A model generated the notes under the pieces. That model saw only the letters and a list, made by a program, of their open reading frames with translations, ran no database searches and was not told where the DNA came from. DNA of 64,000 nt, taken from positions 1,798,001-1,862,000 of the forward strand of contig JAKCOZ010000010.1 in assembly GCA_022605955.1 (NCBI GenBank), in the 5' to 3' direction. This stretch comes from Rallus limicola. Its lineage: Eukaryota; Chordata; Aves; Gruiformes; Rallidae. Position numbers and translations under genes: made by a program. This document shows positions 26,501 to 37,542 of the stretch, piece by piece. The first letter of the stretch is position 1. Every line of letters starts with the position of its first letter.

Positions 26501-29500
26501 ACACTCTTCATTGTTTTCAGCACTGGTAGGTAAATACTGACCTAGGAAGACATAAGAACCGCATTTGCACAAATATTTCATGTGTGACTGGAATGTGATA
26601 CATTCATTTCTCCTTTCAAGTCTATCTTATTTTGGACTCAGTTATCTACTGAGTGCAGGGAGCAAAATATTTAACTGGAATTAGTAAATGACTCAGGAAC
26701 AGAGGAACTCTTTCCCATTACACCAACAGGCCATCACTCTAGCGATTGCTTTACAGAATCACAGAATTACAGAATCATTTAAGTTGGAAAAGACCTTTAA
26801 CATCATCAAGTCCAACCATTAGCCTGGCACTGCCAAGTCCACCAGTAAACCATGTGCCACATCTACACATCTTTGATGTGACCACTCCTGGGACAGTGAC
26901 CCAACCACTTCCCTGGGCAGGCTGTTCCAGCACTTGATAGCCTTTTTTTGTGAAGAAATTTTTCCACCTATCCAATGCAAACCTCCCCTGGAGCAACTTG
27001 AAGCCATTTCCTCTTGTCCTAGACAAGGGGATATACTTCAGACATACGATGCCAAGTCTGGGTTCAAAATAGACACAGGTTTTTTTTTACAGATTAAGAT
27101 TCACACATGAACCCACATCTGTGTTACTAAGCAGTTAATAGTTACTATAGCCAAAAAGGAAGAAGTATGATTCTCACAGTATTGTAATAATTTTTGGAAT
27201 TGCATCTGTGTAAATCTGAAACAAAATACATCAAGTTTCTACTGAATCATACACCTTCAGAATTAAAAAATTTAGCTGTAGGGGTAACAGACATCTGTAA
27301 CCTAAAATAGGAGCACAACTGGACAAAGACTTTCCTTGTAACTCTGTTAAAAGTCAAAAAGGATATAAAGTTATATAAAAATCAGGAAGAAAATCATATA
27401 TATATATGATATATATATATATATATAACACTGCTAGGCAGGGCATGAATTTCAGAAAGAACAGATGATTTGGGCATATTGGTACCTAAACAGCTGAAAC
27501 CGTCTAAACCTGTGTGGTTCAGATGTGCTCCTGCCTAAAGCCATACAAGTCCTTTGCTCCTCCCTTCCTCCACCCCGAACAACTGGTAACCATATATAAC
27601 CATATACAGCAACAGCTGGTAACCATCTGCTTTGTTTTAACAGGTTCTGGACTCTCTTGTCAAGATGAAAGCCATGTCCCAATAGAATCACAGAATATCC
27701 TGAGTTGAAAGGGACCAATAAGGATCATGAAGTCCAACTCCTGCCTCCAAACGACCAGTCAAGTCAGAGCATGTGACTGAGCACATCATCCAGATCCTTC
27801 TTGAACTCAGTCAAGCTGGGTGCTGTAGCCACTTCCCTAGGAAGCCTGTAACAGTGCTTGACCACCCTCTCAGTAAAGACCCTCTTCCTAATATCTGACC
27901 TAAAAGTCCTCTGCAACAGCTTCATACTGTTCTTGCAGGTTCTATCACTGGTCACCAAAGAGAGGAGATTGGGGTCTGCCCCTTTGCTCCCCCTTGTCAA
28001 GAAGCCATAGGTCTCCCCTCAGCCTCCTCTTCTCCAGGCTGAACAAATCAAGGACTTCAGCCTCTCCTCATAAGACTTCCCCTCCAGACCCTTCACCATC
28101 TTCATTGCCCTCCTCTGGACACTCTCCAGTAGTTTTGTGTCCCTCTGGTACTGTGGCACCCAAAACTGCACACAGTGCTCAACGTGAGGCTGCACCAGTG
28201 CAGTGTAGAACGGGACAATCCCCTCCCTGGACCAGTTGGCACCACCATGCTTGATACATCCCAGGATACAGTTGGCCCTCCTGGCTATCTGGGCACACTG
28301 CTGGCTCATGCTTAACCTGCTGTTGACCAAGACCCCCAAATCCCTCTCAGCACGGCTGGCCTCCAGCATCTCATCCCCCAGTCTGTATGCACAGACAGGG
28401 TTACCCATCCCTCTCCAAACATCTAGCCTTCCTTCTTCCTTTTTACATCCTCTCCAAAACCCATCAGTAGCATACTCCATAGCAATAGCATTCCACTTCC
28501 AACCTCCCTTTCCCATAGGGAATAGAAGAACAGAGACTTACGTCAAAGTCTGTCACATTGGGCTCTCTGAAGTCATTCCATAATCTTCTGGGAATAACCC
28601 CCACAGGAATGTCATGTGTCACAATCCTACTGCTGCTTGATAAGGACGGCTTGAGGGAGAGAGGAAGGATATTCATGCAGTTAAAAACAGGACTTGAATT
28701 CTGAATTCAAATTTTTCAGACTCACTCTGGGAAATAGTATAACTGTGCGCACCAGGCACTTGGTTTCACTGGTCCTCTATTAAGCGGACTTTTTAAATAA
28801 GAAAAGGTTGTAAGGTATCAGTCATTAGTATCTACAAATTATCCTTACAGCAAAGGGGTGTTAACAAAAGATATTTGGAAGCCAGCAGTTTGAAATGGAA
28901 TGTTGAGACAATCAGAAGCAAAATGACAAGCCAAATACTACAGTGAAACCTCCTTTGCCAAATGGTGTCAGTGCAATAATCCATGGAAGATTTAGAGAAC
29001 AAAAGAATGGAAAAAAGAAGATATTAGAAAAAGATGTTTCAATGACATAGCTTTCATCCTTCCTTGACTTTTGGAAAATACAAAAGTCGTTTTTGTGTGC
29101 TACCAACTATGATGACAGGAAAGGCTAATGACATGATTTGTCTTTATTTAGTATTCTAGAATTATTCTAGAAATACACCAAAGACTCACAAAGCTTCTAC
29201 TTGATCTTAGGAAAAGCACGCAATTTTTAAGAGTTTTTTTCTTAATAATGAAGATAAAAGCATGGTTACACTTACTAGCTCCACAGCAACTCTGAGACAG
29301 GGACAGTGTTTGTTACTCAACTTGATCTTCACTGCTTTAGCACTCTGGGCAGTTTTTAATGCTCTTGACAGATTCTCAGGCACCAACTCTAAATAGATTT
29401 CATTGTGCTCTGCAGCTACTCCTTCTATCTGAAATTCATCGAAGAAATTCCCCTACAGTTTTAAAGTTGGGAAATAAAACAAAGTAATTTTTAAAGAAAA

Positions 29501-30500
29501 TACAGTGTCCATTTTTTAACCTATCAAAGCTCAAGCTGTGAACTGCATGTGTGCAACAGGAAGCTTTCCTCTGCCTGGCATTACCTGCAGGAATAGAGAC
29601 AGGCTGCATAATGACAAAGGCCGGCTGCTTCAGGGTAAACATATTCATTTCAAATCCTCCCCTAACACCTACTAGTCCTCAACACAAGGGATATGATGGG
29701 TGGGTTACACATTCTCATTTCCAGTTTTGGGCAGGCCCTTGTGGGCCAGCACAACCCCAAGATAAAGGGGATGCCAAGCCAGAAACACTTGGCCTGTGCA
29801 ACTACGAGGCAGCCCTGCAAAACAAAGCGGTTTCAGCGTGCGGACCAGCCCTGAGAGACCTGGCCGCCATCGGGTGCGGGCTGTGTGTGCAAGGAGCACC
29901 TCGTACACCAGACCCGACTGCCCGCTCCGGCTTTCAAGGTGTAGTTATGGAACTTCCCTGGGCTTACCTGGCACAGCTCACACCACATACTGACACCTCC
30001 ATTTGCTACTTTATCGGAGAGGATGAAATACAGCTTGCTGACAGTAAGGCGCAGGGTGCAGGTCTTGGCTAACTTGGCGATTGTGTTAATTACACCTGGT
30101 GGAGGGAGGGAGTCGTTACAGCGGTAACGGCTTCACGCGCCCTGTTCCCGTGGGACAGGGGAGAAACGCCCCGCTGAAGCGCAGCCCGAGCTGCCGCGGG
30201 AACTCCCGAACACCTCGGGGCGAAGGGAAGCGCCTCACGCCGCCTCCCCGCGCCTTGGGCCTTACAGCGCCCCCCACTGTCCGGAGGCCGCCGGAGCGTA
30301 CAGCACTTCCCTTTCCCCGGGAAAGGCGGCCCCGGCCGCTCGCCCAGACACTGCCGTCCGCCAGCCCAGCCCGCCCCCGCCCTGCCACACTCACGGCTGA
30401 AGTGGTTGAGGCAGGCAAGATCCACGATCTTAGCCCGAAATCGCATGGCGTCTCCCGTCCCACCGCCGGCCTCGACCACTCCGCACCGCAGCACCGCCCG
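23596..30500 (-). CDS. HUS1: HUS1 checkpoint clamp component (whole gene, eight exons)
   Basis: HUS1 is one of three subunits of the RAD9-RAD1-HUS1 (9-1-1) clamp, a PCNA-like nuclear ring loaded at DNA damage that helps activate ATR-CHK1 signalling. I rebuilt eight coding exons: 30446-30395, 30095-29968, 29452-29276, 28649-28542, 26541-26467, 25869-25770, 25424-25293 and 24405-24323. Every intron is GT-AG and the phases join, giving 855 nt and 284 residues (human HUS1 has 280). Diagnostic stretches include FRAKIVD, the block ending [44 protein letters not shown] and the ending LQYFIPAL. The chosen ATG is the first in frame and has G at -3. The start lies in a CpG island; likely poly(A) signals lie at 23878-23883 and 23596-23601. 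The next gene upstream is ICE1, on the same strand. Nothing suggests a pseudogene. The 5' limit is approximate. Confidence 0.95.
23878..23883 (-). other. HUS1: Candidate HUS1 polyadenylation signal
   Basis: AATAAA on the minus strand about 440 nt after the HUS1 stop codon. A second AATAAA lies at 23596-23601. Which one is used cannot be judged here. Confidence 0.4.
24323..24405 (-). CDS. HUS1: HUS1 exon 8 (terminal coding exon)
   Basis: 83 nt after acceptor TTTACAG. Completes an Asn codon, then encodes [20 protein letters not shown] and FIPALA before TGA at 24325-24323. Confidence 0.95.
25293..25424 (-). CDS. HUS1: HUS1 exon 7
   Basis: 132 nt, acceptor CTTTTAG and donor GCA|GTAAGT. After a variable Ser/Gly/Gln-rich linker it encodes [20 protein letters not shown], ending one base into the next codon. 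The linker accounts for most of the length difference from human HUS1. Confidence 0.95.
25770..25869 (-). CDS. HUS1: HUS1 exon 6
   Basis: 100 nt, acceptor TTTTGCAG and donor TGGG|GTAAGT. Encodes [18 protein letters not shown] and then [12 protein letters not shown], ending one base into an Ala codon. Confidence 0.95.
26467..26541 (-). CDS. HUS1: HUS1 exon 5
   Basis: 75 nt, 25 codons, acceptor TTCCTAG and donor ATT|GTAAGT. Encodes [20 protein letters not shown] followed by LSNSI. The intron between exons 4 and 5 holds two CR1 fragments. Confidence 0.95.
26755..27035 (-). mobile_element. CR1 LINE 3' fragment in HUS1 intron 4
   Basis: On the minus strand it ends with the CR1 tail (GGTTGGACTTGATGATGTTAA, then AATTCTGTGATTCTGT-like repeats near 26755-26775). 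Upstream the C-terminal coding remnant reads [12 protein letters not shown], a degraded form of the usual HWNRLPREV region. Confidence 0.9.
27396..27427. repeat. AT microsatellite
   Basis: An AT dinucleotide tract interrupted once by GATAT, inside HUS1 intron 4. Confidence 0.85.
27683..28412 (-). mobile_element. CR1 LINE 3' fragment in HUS1 intron 4
   Basis: On the minus strand it encodes [20 protein letters not shown], then [20 protein letters not shown] and [14 protein letters not shown]. It ends in the CR1 tail near 27683-27740. It is 5'-truncated and has frame breaks. It lies sense to HUS1. Confidence 0.93.
28542..28649 (-). CDS. HUS1: HUS1 exon 4
   Basis: 108 nt, 36 codons, acceptor CCTCAAG and donor GAC|GTAAGT. 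Encodes [18 protein letters not shown] and then the IPRRLW block. The [12 protein letters not shown] motif is nearly unique to HUS1. Confidence 0.96.
29276..29452 (-). CDS. HUS1: HUS1 exon 3
   Basis: 177 nt, 59 whole codons, acceptor CTGTAG and donor CTA|GTAAGT. Encodes [12 protein letters not shown], then [19 protein letters not shown] and a conserved Lys-rich strand. This is the end of the first PCNA-like half. Confidence 0.95.
29968..30095 (-). CDS. HUS1: HUS1 exon 2
   Basis: 128 nt between acceptor CACCAG and donor CAG|GTAAGC. Begins [15 protein letters not shown] and ends [11 protein letters not shown]. It completes the Arg codon opened by exon 1 and ends on a codon boundary. Confidence 0.95.
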
Positions 30501-30710
30501 CCGCTAGCGGTACGGCCGAGGGCGGGCCCAGGCAGGAGTCAGTCGGGGAAAGAGCGGCCTCTAGTCACACGGGGAGCAGCCATTGCAGCCGTTCTCCTGC
30601 TGCGCGGGGGCGGGGGCCACGTAGGAGGCGGGACTTGTGGCCTCGGCGGGCCTTCCGCAACGAGGTGAAGCGGTGGGGCCGCCGCTGCAACGGCGGGCTC
30701 TAGAGTCTAG
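30100..30710. promoter_or_regulatory. HUS1: CpG island covering the HUS1 start
   Basis: GC- and CpG-rich sequence covers HUS1 exon 1, the start of intron 1 and about 250 bp upstream, in contrast to AT-rich surroundings. It contains a GC box GGGGGCGGGGG at 30606-30616 and another GGCGGG near 30627. No TATA box is evident. The island is the likely HUS1 promoter. Open frames of up to 189 codons across it on the plus strand are a consequence of GC richness. Confidence 0.8.
30395..30446 (-). CDS. HUS1: HUS1 exon 1 (start codon exon)
   Basis: Encodes [17 protein letters not shown] plus the first base of an Arg codon. It ends at donor C|GTGAGT. The family begins M-(K/R)-FRAKIVD, which fixes the start. 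The longer open frame upstream has no ATG. Confidence 0.96.
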
Positions 30711-31430
30711 AGCCTTAGACGTCGCCTCAGAGTGAATCCCCGCGGCACGCCAGGATATATGTATAATTCCCGGCATATCTATGAGGGCCCCGTCCCGATG
30801 TCTCGAGGAATTTTTTTCAAATCCAGGGGGCCCCTTACAGCAGAAGCCGTCAGCCCTCGGCAGGGGCCATGCCGAGACCCTGCTCCTAGGCGGAGCACTA
30901 TGCCCGGTACGAAGCGATGGCGAGGGAGGAGAGCAGCAGTCCTCTAAGAAAGTAAGCAGAGCAGAGCGTTCTGACGGGCCTTTCCCCTCACCCGTTACTA
31001 GCCAAGCCATCCAGAAAGGGCTGGGCAATCAAAACTGTTTGAGAAAGGAGCTCTCTTGTCATCCCAGACACCTCATGCAAACAGGCTTCCTTTGTCCATG
31101 GCTATTCCAGCTTAGTGCATGGCATGCAGGGGTTTTGCAGAGACTGGAATAGTTCAAGGAAATAGAAAGGGAGGGAACCCCACGTTTTGCCTATGTCCCT
31201 GTCAGTGTGTGGGATGCCTGTTCCCTACAGGAGGCTTGGTCCTTTGCCTTTTTATTGTTTGCAGTTCCTTGCCTTTCTTTCATTTGATTTCATAGTACTC
31301 CTGGGATGCGTCTCACAGTGTTTTGATGCTGGTTTTTGCTATGGTCATGAAACAAATCAAAGAACAAAAGAAACCCTTTAGGGTCTACATACTGACAGAG
31401 CAATAGTTCCTGAAGAGGTTATTCTCTGGC
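30711..31430. other. Intergenic sequence upstream of HUS1
   Basis: Nothing recognised beyond the falling GC content away from the CpG island. If the promoter is divergent, a plus-strand non-coding transcript could begin here, but nothing in the sequence demands it. Confidence 0.4.
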
Positions 31431-32215
31431 TGTACTGCTCCCAGGCCCTGTGCACTTTGCAGGGAGCTGGAGATTTTCCTAGAGAAACCACTCCAGTGCA
31501 GCAGGGTTCAGCAGAATTAATTTAAATTCAAATCTTCAACTAATAAACTAAGCTCCAGCCTGGTCCAGCACAGAGTTACACGCACACACACCAGCAAACC
31601 TGCTTCGGCATCTCTGTGTCTCTGTCTCTCTCCATGGGCTGCAAGTGCTGGCAGGGGGTTGCTTCAGTGCGGGTCACAGCATCTCCTGTATGTCTCCACC
31701 TGCTCCAGTGTGGGGCCTCTCCACAGGCTGCAGGTGGGGTCTTGGCCTTTTCCATGGGTGCAGGGAGACACCTGCTCCACCATGTTCTTCTCCACAGGCT
31801 GCAGGGAACAAGTCTCTCTGGAACCTGGAGCACCTCATGCCCCCCTTCTTCACTGACCTTGATGTTTGCACAGTTCCATACATCTTCTCACTCGCTTCTC
31901 TGGTGGAAAAAAGTTGCTGCTTGCTTTTTTGTCCCTCTTAAATGTGATTCCCAGAGGCATTGTGACCATTTCTGATGGACTCTGCCTTGGTCAGCGGTGG
32001 GTCCGGCCTTGAGCCGGACGGTGTTTGCTCTATCAGGCCTGCAGAAAGCTTCTGGCTACTTCTTGCAGAAGCCACACCTGCAGCACTCCTTCTCCACCAG
32101 AACCCAGCCAACTACAAGCATGCACTGAAAGAAGAGGTAAAAAGTTCACTGAGAGGAAGATGTCCAGTCTTCATCCCTAAAGACCACCAGAAGACCACCT
32201 GAACATCACTGCACA
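31431..32215 (+). repeat. Probable retroelement-derived repeat
   Basis: A GC-richer patch in an AT-rich intergenic region. It contains three internal near-copies of CTCCACAGGCTGCAGG or CTCCATGGGCTGCAAG (around 31632, 31719 and 31790) and then a segment beginning CTCTGCCTTGGTCAGC. It resembles dispersed avian repeat sequence, possibly ERV-derived, but I cannot define termini. Open frames in it look non-genic. Confidence 0.4.
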
Positions 32216-32924
32216 TGTTATGTTTGGGAGGAATTAATGTAAATGACTCATTGGAAATAATTTGTATAACCCAAGCTTTTCTAAGGAAATGTAATGAATA
32301 TGTAAAACTAGTCTGTATATAAAGTTAGGAAATTTTGACTTGAACAGCACACACACAAGCGATCACCTGTGTGCCTAGTGCTGCAATAGCGAATACCTTC
32401 TTAATTACCAACCTGGTTATTGAGGTTTGATTTTGACTTTTCAAGGCTTCAGAAATGGTTCTTTACCACTTGAGGCTCTACTTTAATTGCTAGACCCTTG
32501 GGTGAAGGTATGGCTAGACTTGAGAATGAGGGATCAGTGATAGGTGTAACAGGAAAAGCAGAGGTAAAGTGGGAAAGTAGCAACTGCAAAGGCGGGGGAA
32601 AAATAAATATTCCCAGATGGGCGATTTGGAAATTCTTGATCAAGGGTGAATAAGGTGGAACTTGATCACCCACTGGAGTTTTACTTGCCCAGGTTGCCTG
32701 CATACTTAGGAAGAACTGCAACAGCAACAATTTTATAGTCTTCATCTTGAGAGAGAGCCAGTAGGTCACCTATTAGGTTAACCCCTACCTGCATTAACCT
32801 TCATACATATTTAATGTTTTCTTTCAGGGACTTAAGTTCCAATTTAAGCCAAGTTGAGGTCTTGAAAGCTACTTGTTGCTTTCTCTCCTTTCCTTGCCTG
32901 ACAAGTATTTTTATTCTATGACTG
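32216..32924. other. Intergenic sequence
   Basis: No gene or repeat recognised. Confidence 0.45.
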
Positions 32925-35190
32925 TGGTGTATTCCAACATCGTAGGAACGCTTAGGACAAAGCAACCATGAAATGATTGAGTTCAAGATCCTGAGTGGAA
33001 GAGGCAAGCTAAAAAGTAGGATAGCTACCCTGAATTTTGGAAGAGCTAACTTTGATCTCCTCCGAAATCAAATAGGGGCTATCCCTTGGGCTGCTCTGTT
33101 TGAAGGAATGGGAGCCTGTGAGAGTTGGCTAACATTCAAACAGCACTTCTTCCAAGCACAGAATAGGTGCATCCCTTTGAGCAAAAAATCGGGAAGGAAA
33201 GGTAGAAGACCTGCGTGGATAAGCAGGGAGCTTTTGTGTAAACTCAAAGGGAAGCAGAAGACCTATAAACTGTGGAAACAGGGTCTGAGATGATGGGATG
33301 AGTATAAAGATGTTGCCAGGGCCTGTAGGGCTGCAACTAGGAGGGCTAAGGCCTACTTAGAAATTAAGCTGGCAAGGGACATAAAGGACAATAAAAAGAG
33401 TTTTTTCAGGTATGTGAACAGTAAAAGGATGACCAGGGATAATGTAGGTCCCTTGTTGAATGAGGCGGGTGTCTTGGTAACGGGAGATGATGAGAAGGTT
33501 GAGATACTGAATGCCTTCCTTGCCTCGGTCTTTACTCCGAAGGCTTCTCAGGACCCACAGATCCCAGACAAAAGTAGGAGTGGTTGGGAAATGAATGGCT
33601 CCCCTCTAGTTGAGGTAGGGGTGGTCCAGGAGCAACTCAAAGGAATGGATGCACACAAATCCATGGGCCCGGATGGGATACACCCACATGTGCTGAGGGA
33701 GCTGGCGGAGGTGATTGCGGAGCCGCTCTCTATGATCTTCGACAGGTCCTGGACTACAAGAGAAGTGCCTGTAGATTGGAAGATAGCCAATGTCACTCCA
33801 GTCTTTAAAAAAGGCAAGAAGGAGGATCCCAGTAACTATAGGCCAGTCAGCCTCACTTCTGTCCCTGGAAAGGTGATGGAACAGCTTGTTTTGGATGCCA
33901 TCTCCAAACAACTGGAAGAGAAGAAGGTCATGAGGAGCAGTCAGCATGGATTCACCAAGGGGAGATCGTGCTCGACCAATCTCATAGCCTTCTATGATGT
34001 CATCACCAACTGGGTGGATGAAGGGAGAGCAGTGGATATCATCTACCTTGACTTCAGCAAAGCTTTCGATACTGTCTCCCACGACATCCTGATAGAGAAG
34101 CTGAGAGAACAAGGGATAGATAAGCGGACAGTGAGGTGGGCTGAGAACTGGCTGTCGGACCGGGCTCAGAGGGTCGTGATCAGTGGAGTAGAATCTGACT
34201 GGAGGCCTGTGACTAGTGGTGTTCCCCAGGGCTCGGTGTTGGGTCCAGTCCTGTTTAATATCTTCATTGACGACCTTGATGAGGGAATAGCATCCACCCT
34301 CAGCAAGTACACCAATGATACAAAGCTGGGAGGAGTGGCTGACACACAGGACACTGCGCTGCCATCCAGCGAGACCTGGGCAGGCTGGAGAGCTGGGCAG
34401 GGAGAAATCTAATGAAGTTCAACAAAAGCAAGTGTAAAGTCTTGCACCTGGGAAGGAATAACCGACTTTATCAGTACAGGCTGGGGGATGACCTGCTGGA
34501 GAAGAGCTCTGTGGAGAAGGACCTGGGGGTCCTGGTTGATGACAGGTTGGCTATGAGCCAGCAGTGTGCACTGGTGGCTAAGAGAGCCAGTGGGATCCTG
34601 GGATGCATCAGGAGGAGTGTGTCCAGCAGGTCAAAGGAGGTGATCCTCCCCCTCTACTCTGCCCTGGTCAGGCCCCACCTGGAGTATTGTGTCCAGTTCT
34701 GGGCTCCCTGGTATAAAAAAGACAGGGATCTCATGGAGAGAGTCCAGAGAAGGGCAACGAAGACGATTAGGGGCCTGGAACATCTCCCCTGTGAGGAAAG
34801 GCTGACTGAGCTGGGTCTGTTCAGCCTGGAGAAAAGAAGATTTAGGGGGGACCTAATTAGTGTTTATAAATATCTTAGACTTGGGATACAGGGGGAATTG
34901 GCCAGCCCCTTTTCAGTGGTCTGTGGGGACAGGACAAGGGGCAATGGCTGTAAGCTGGAGCACAGGAAGTTCCGCACCAACATGGGGAAGAACTTTTACA
35001 CAGTGAGGGTGACAGAGCCCTGGCACAGGCTGCCCAGGGAGGTGGCGGAGTCTCCTTCTCTGGAGATATTCAAGTCTCGTCTGGATGCCTATCTATGCAA
35101 TATGAGATAGGGAGCCTGCTTTGGCAGGGGGGTTGGACCCGATGATCTCTCCAGGTCCCTTCCAACCCCTAAGATTCTGTGTGATTCTGT
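32925..35190 (+). mobile_element. CR1 LINE, long and well preserved, 5'-truncated
   Basis: The element begins in the region linking endonuclease and reverse transcriptase (MIEFKILSGRGK, GRANFDLLRNQIG, RRPAWISRELL). After a stop codon near 33292 it runs as a 332-codon frame (33414-34412) with [58 protein letters not shown] and [11 protein letters not shown] frame shift near 34345-34360 moves the coding sequence into a second frame (34412-35110) with [45 protein letters not shown] and [20 protein letters not shown]. The tail has repeated GATTCTGTGT units near 35171-35193. Two breaks and Asn in the catalytic box mean it cannot be autonomous now. It lies between HUS1 and ICE1. Confidence 0.95.
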
Positions 35191-35576
35191 GTGATCTCAC
35201 ACAACAGTCCCAAACATCTGACAGCCAATGAAAACAACTCCATGACTTATACTGGTGTTTCTTTGCTATGTCAGCTCTTACAAGAACAAACACACTTTGG
35301 AAATTAAATAGTTTCTAAATTCTCTGCAGATGCTACCTCTCCATTTTCTTACAACGCTCTACAAAACCTTCAGAAACCAACCATGTCACTCCAGAGCTCA
35401 AAGCTGTTGCTTGAGACCAAGGTGACTTGTCAGTGGGGCAAACTGAGCTGGACTTAAATGCCTTAGACTTTTCTACAATACAATAACATGTTTTTTTCTC
35501 CCTACTTTTTAAGAATAATTAATTTTTAACAGAAATGTTTCACAAATACCTGCAAAACAGTCATTGGGCTTGCTGC
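35191..35576. other. Intergenic sequence between CR1 and LTR
   Basis: Nothing recognised. Confidence 0.45.
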
Positions 35577-36425
35577 TGTGCTGGTTTTAGCTGTGAGAGG
35601 TTTCTTCATAGTAGCTAGTATTGGGCAGTGTTTTGGATTTCTGCTGCAAACAGTGCTGATAACCAGAGATGGTTTTGTTACTGTTGAGCAATGCTTACCC
35701 GGAGTCAAGGCCTGTTCTGCTTCACAGAGCGCCCCACCAGCGAGTAGGCAGAGTGTGCACAAGAAGCTGGGAGGGGGCACAGCCAGACCCCAACTGAACA
35801 AAGCGGTATTACAGTCCGTATGATGTGGAGATCAATCGCACAGGCTCTGTCGGGGTGTAGACCAGAGACCTTTATTGATACACACGCACAAGCTTGAGCC
35901 TTTTGCGAGATGTTCACGCACCGGCAGTACCTCACTGATGGGTACTGCCTGGTGGTCACGTGCCATAAGCTCTAAGCTGGTAAGTTCTTTCTTCTGTTCA
36001 CACACCTCTACAATCAACTCTCAGTGTCAGCGTCCTTGAAGTTGTTACTTCTTTCCCTTGAGAATAACTCAAAACAGTGTTTCCCTACAGATAATACTAT
36101 CAATTCCCACATTATGACATCATCCTCACAAATAAAACCAGGGGGAAGTTTGGCTGGAGGGGGAGGGGTGTCACTGTTCAGTGACTGGCTGGGCATTGGT
36201 TGTTTGGAAGCGAGCAATTCTTTCAATTTGCATCACTTTCTTGGGCTTTATTGCTATTATTTTCATTAAAATTGTTATTTTGAGACTGTTCTTATTTCAA
36301 CCCACAAGGTTTCTCACATTTACTCTTCCAGTTCTCTCCCCCCACCCCAGTCCCCTCAGCCCCATCCTGCTGAGGGCAGTAAGCAAGTGTGTGGTGCTTA
36401 GTTGCCAGCTGTGGTTAAACACAAC
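35577..36425 (+). mobile_element. Solo LTR interrupted by a nested LTR
   Basis: The outer element starts TGTGCTGGTTTTAGC and ends near GTGGTTAAACACAACC, matching the LTR family at 5501 and 21263. A second element at 35824-36111 splits it: the first half ends around CCGTATGA and the second half resumes at TATGACATC, continuing with ACAAATAAAACC and the usual T-rich stretch and GTGTGGTGCTTAG. Flanking duplication of the outer element is not clear. Confidence 0.75.
35824..36111 (-). mobile_element. Nested solo LTR, ERVK-like
   Basis: On the minus strand it begins TGTGGGAATTGATAG and ends GATTGATCTCCACA, so it has TG...CA termini. It contains AATAAAGGTCTCTGG, a typical LTR polyadenylation region, near 35865-35880. 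Hexamers GTATGA (35818-35823) and TTATGA (36112-36117) agree at five of six positions, which fits a 6-bp target duplication. No internal retroviral genes are present. It inserted after the surrounding LTR. Confidence 0.8.
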
Positions 36426-37542
36426 CTCCGCTTGTCAATTCTGTGTTCTACCTGACTGATGTCAACAAGAGCACTTCCTTTTGGGATGCTGAGCTCTTCC
36501 TTTCTCAAGTCCTTAAGGTGGTAAGAAGATAAAGGCTATTTTCTTCACTCTACCATCTTATTCCTTAGCCATCAGGCTTGGAAATATTTTTAAACCAGCC
36601 AAGCCTGAAGTACTGATGACTTCACAAAAAGGAGAACAGAATGCAGGCAGTCAGGCACCGAAGAGGCACAAAAATGAGAATGTGTATGAACACCAGCTCT
36701 TTGCACCTGGGTGACCGTGCCAGCACTGGCAGCAGAAATGGAGAGTCGAATGCCCCAGGCTGCTGTACTGTTACCAAGCTGGAAAATGGGTAGGGACCAA
36801 GCAGCAACAAAGAAAAATCAACACTAATGGACCCGAACCAAAGCCATCTGACACTGGTGCTGGCAGAAAGCAATCTCATGAGGTTATGTGTTAGGTATGG
36901 CTGGAAGAAACAGACATCAGCAGTTTCTTGTGTTGAAGGCTGGCTTGAATAGCTAGGCATTGGTCTGTAGCAACGACCAAGACCTCCGGAGATGCAGTGT
37001 GTTGGAATTCAGAATAAATTGTAAAGTGTTTGCTGCCACTGAAAAATACTGAACTGACCAAAGACAAGCCTGAAAGCACAGATGTGCTTGCAAGAATTAG
37101 GTATAAACTGTATGTTGTCTGATTCACTCTGAGCTAAAGATTTCATTATCCAAGTTCACAGCTGGCTTCAGAGACTAAAACCCTTTTTATGATCAGAAGA
37201 AAAAAGAAAGACTGACATCACATCAAAGCTCTGGCAGAATGTAGGTCCCACTACGATGAGAATCTGCATTAGCAAAGCTCATCCCTTCATATGGTTATAA
37301 TCAGGGGTTGAAAATAGAAGTTTTCAATGCATTTTTATAACTACCTCCCCAGCCCCCAAGGCATACCAGAAAATTCTGGAGAGACGCAGTGTAGTTTCCT
37401 TCCAGTGGCAGAACTTCAGTGTTATGGGAAGTTTATTCAGTGAAATCCCCTTGCCACCCAAAGTAGTATTTATATAAGCTAGAAGCTACAGTTCACTCTG
37501 TGATATTTGAAAAGACCAGCAAGAACACAAAGGTTTGTTTCT
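36426..37542. other. Intergenic sequence 3' of ICE1
   Basis: No gene or repeat recognised. The short open frames on both strands look random. Confidence 0.45.

Larger units (their letters stand above)
24406..30394 (-). other. HUS1 introns
   Basis: Seven introns: 30096-30394, 29453-29967, 28650-29275, 26542-28541, 25870-26466, 25425-25769 and 24406-25292 (exons lie between them). Only the fourth contains recognisable repeats: two CR1 pieces, both in the same orientation as HUS1, and an AT microsatellite near 27396-27427. No other gene was seen inside them. Confidence 0.7.

Noticed and set aside
29551..30072. 173-codon plus-strand frame near HUS1 exons 2 and 3
   Set aside because: It overlaps HUS1 exon 2 in antisense and spans intron sequence. 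There is no family resemblance.
30099..30668. 189-codon plus-strand frame across the HUS1 promoter region
   Set aside because: It lies antisense to HUS1 exon 1 in a CpG island, where stop codons are rare. Composition is Pro/Arg/Gly-rich and no family is recognisable.
31616..31975. Overlapping 65-119 codon frames in both strands
   Set aside because: They fall in repeat-like sequence and use all frames equally well, which is typical of non-coding repeat DNA.
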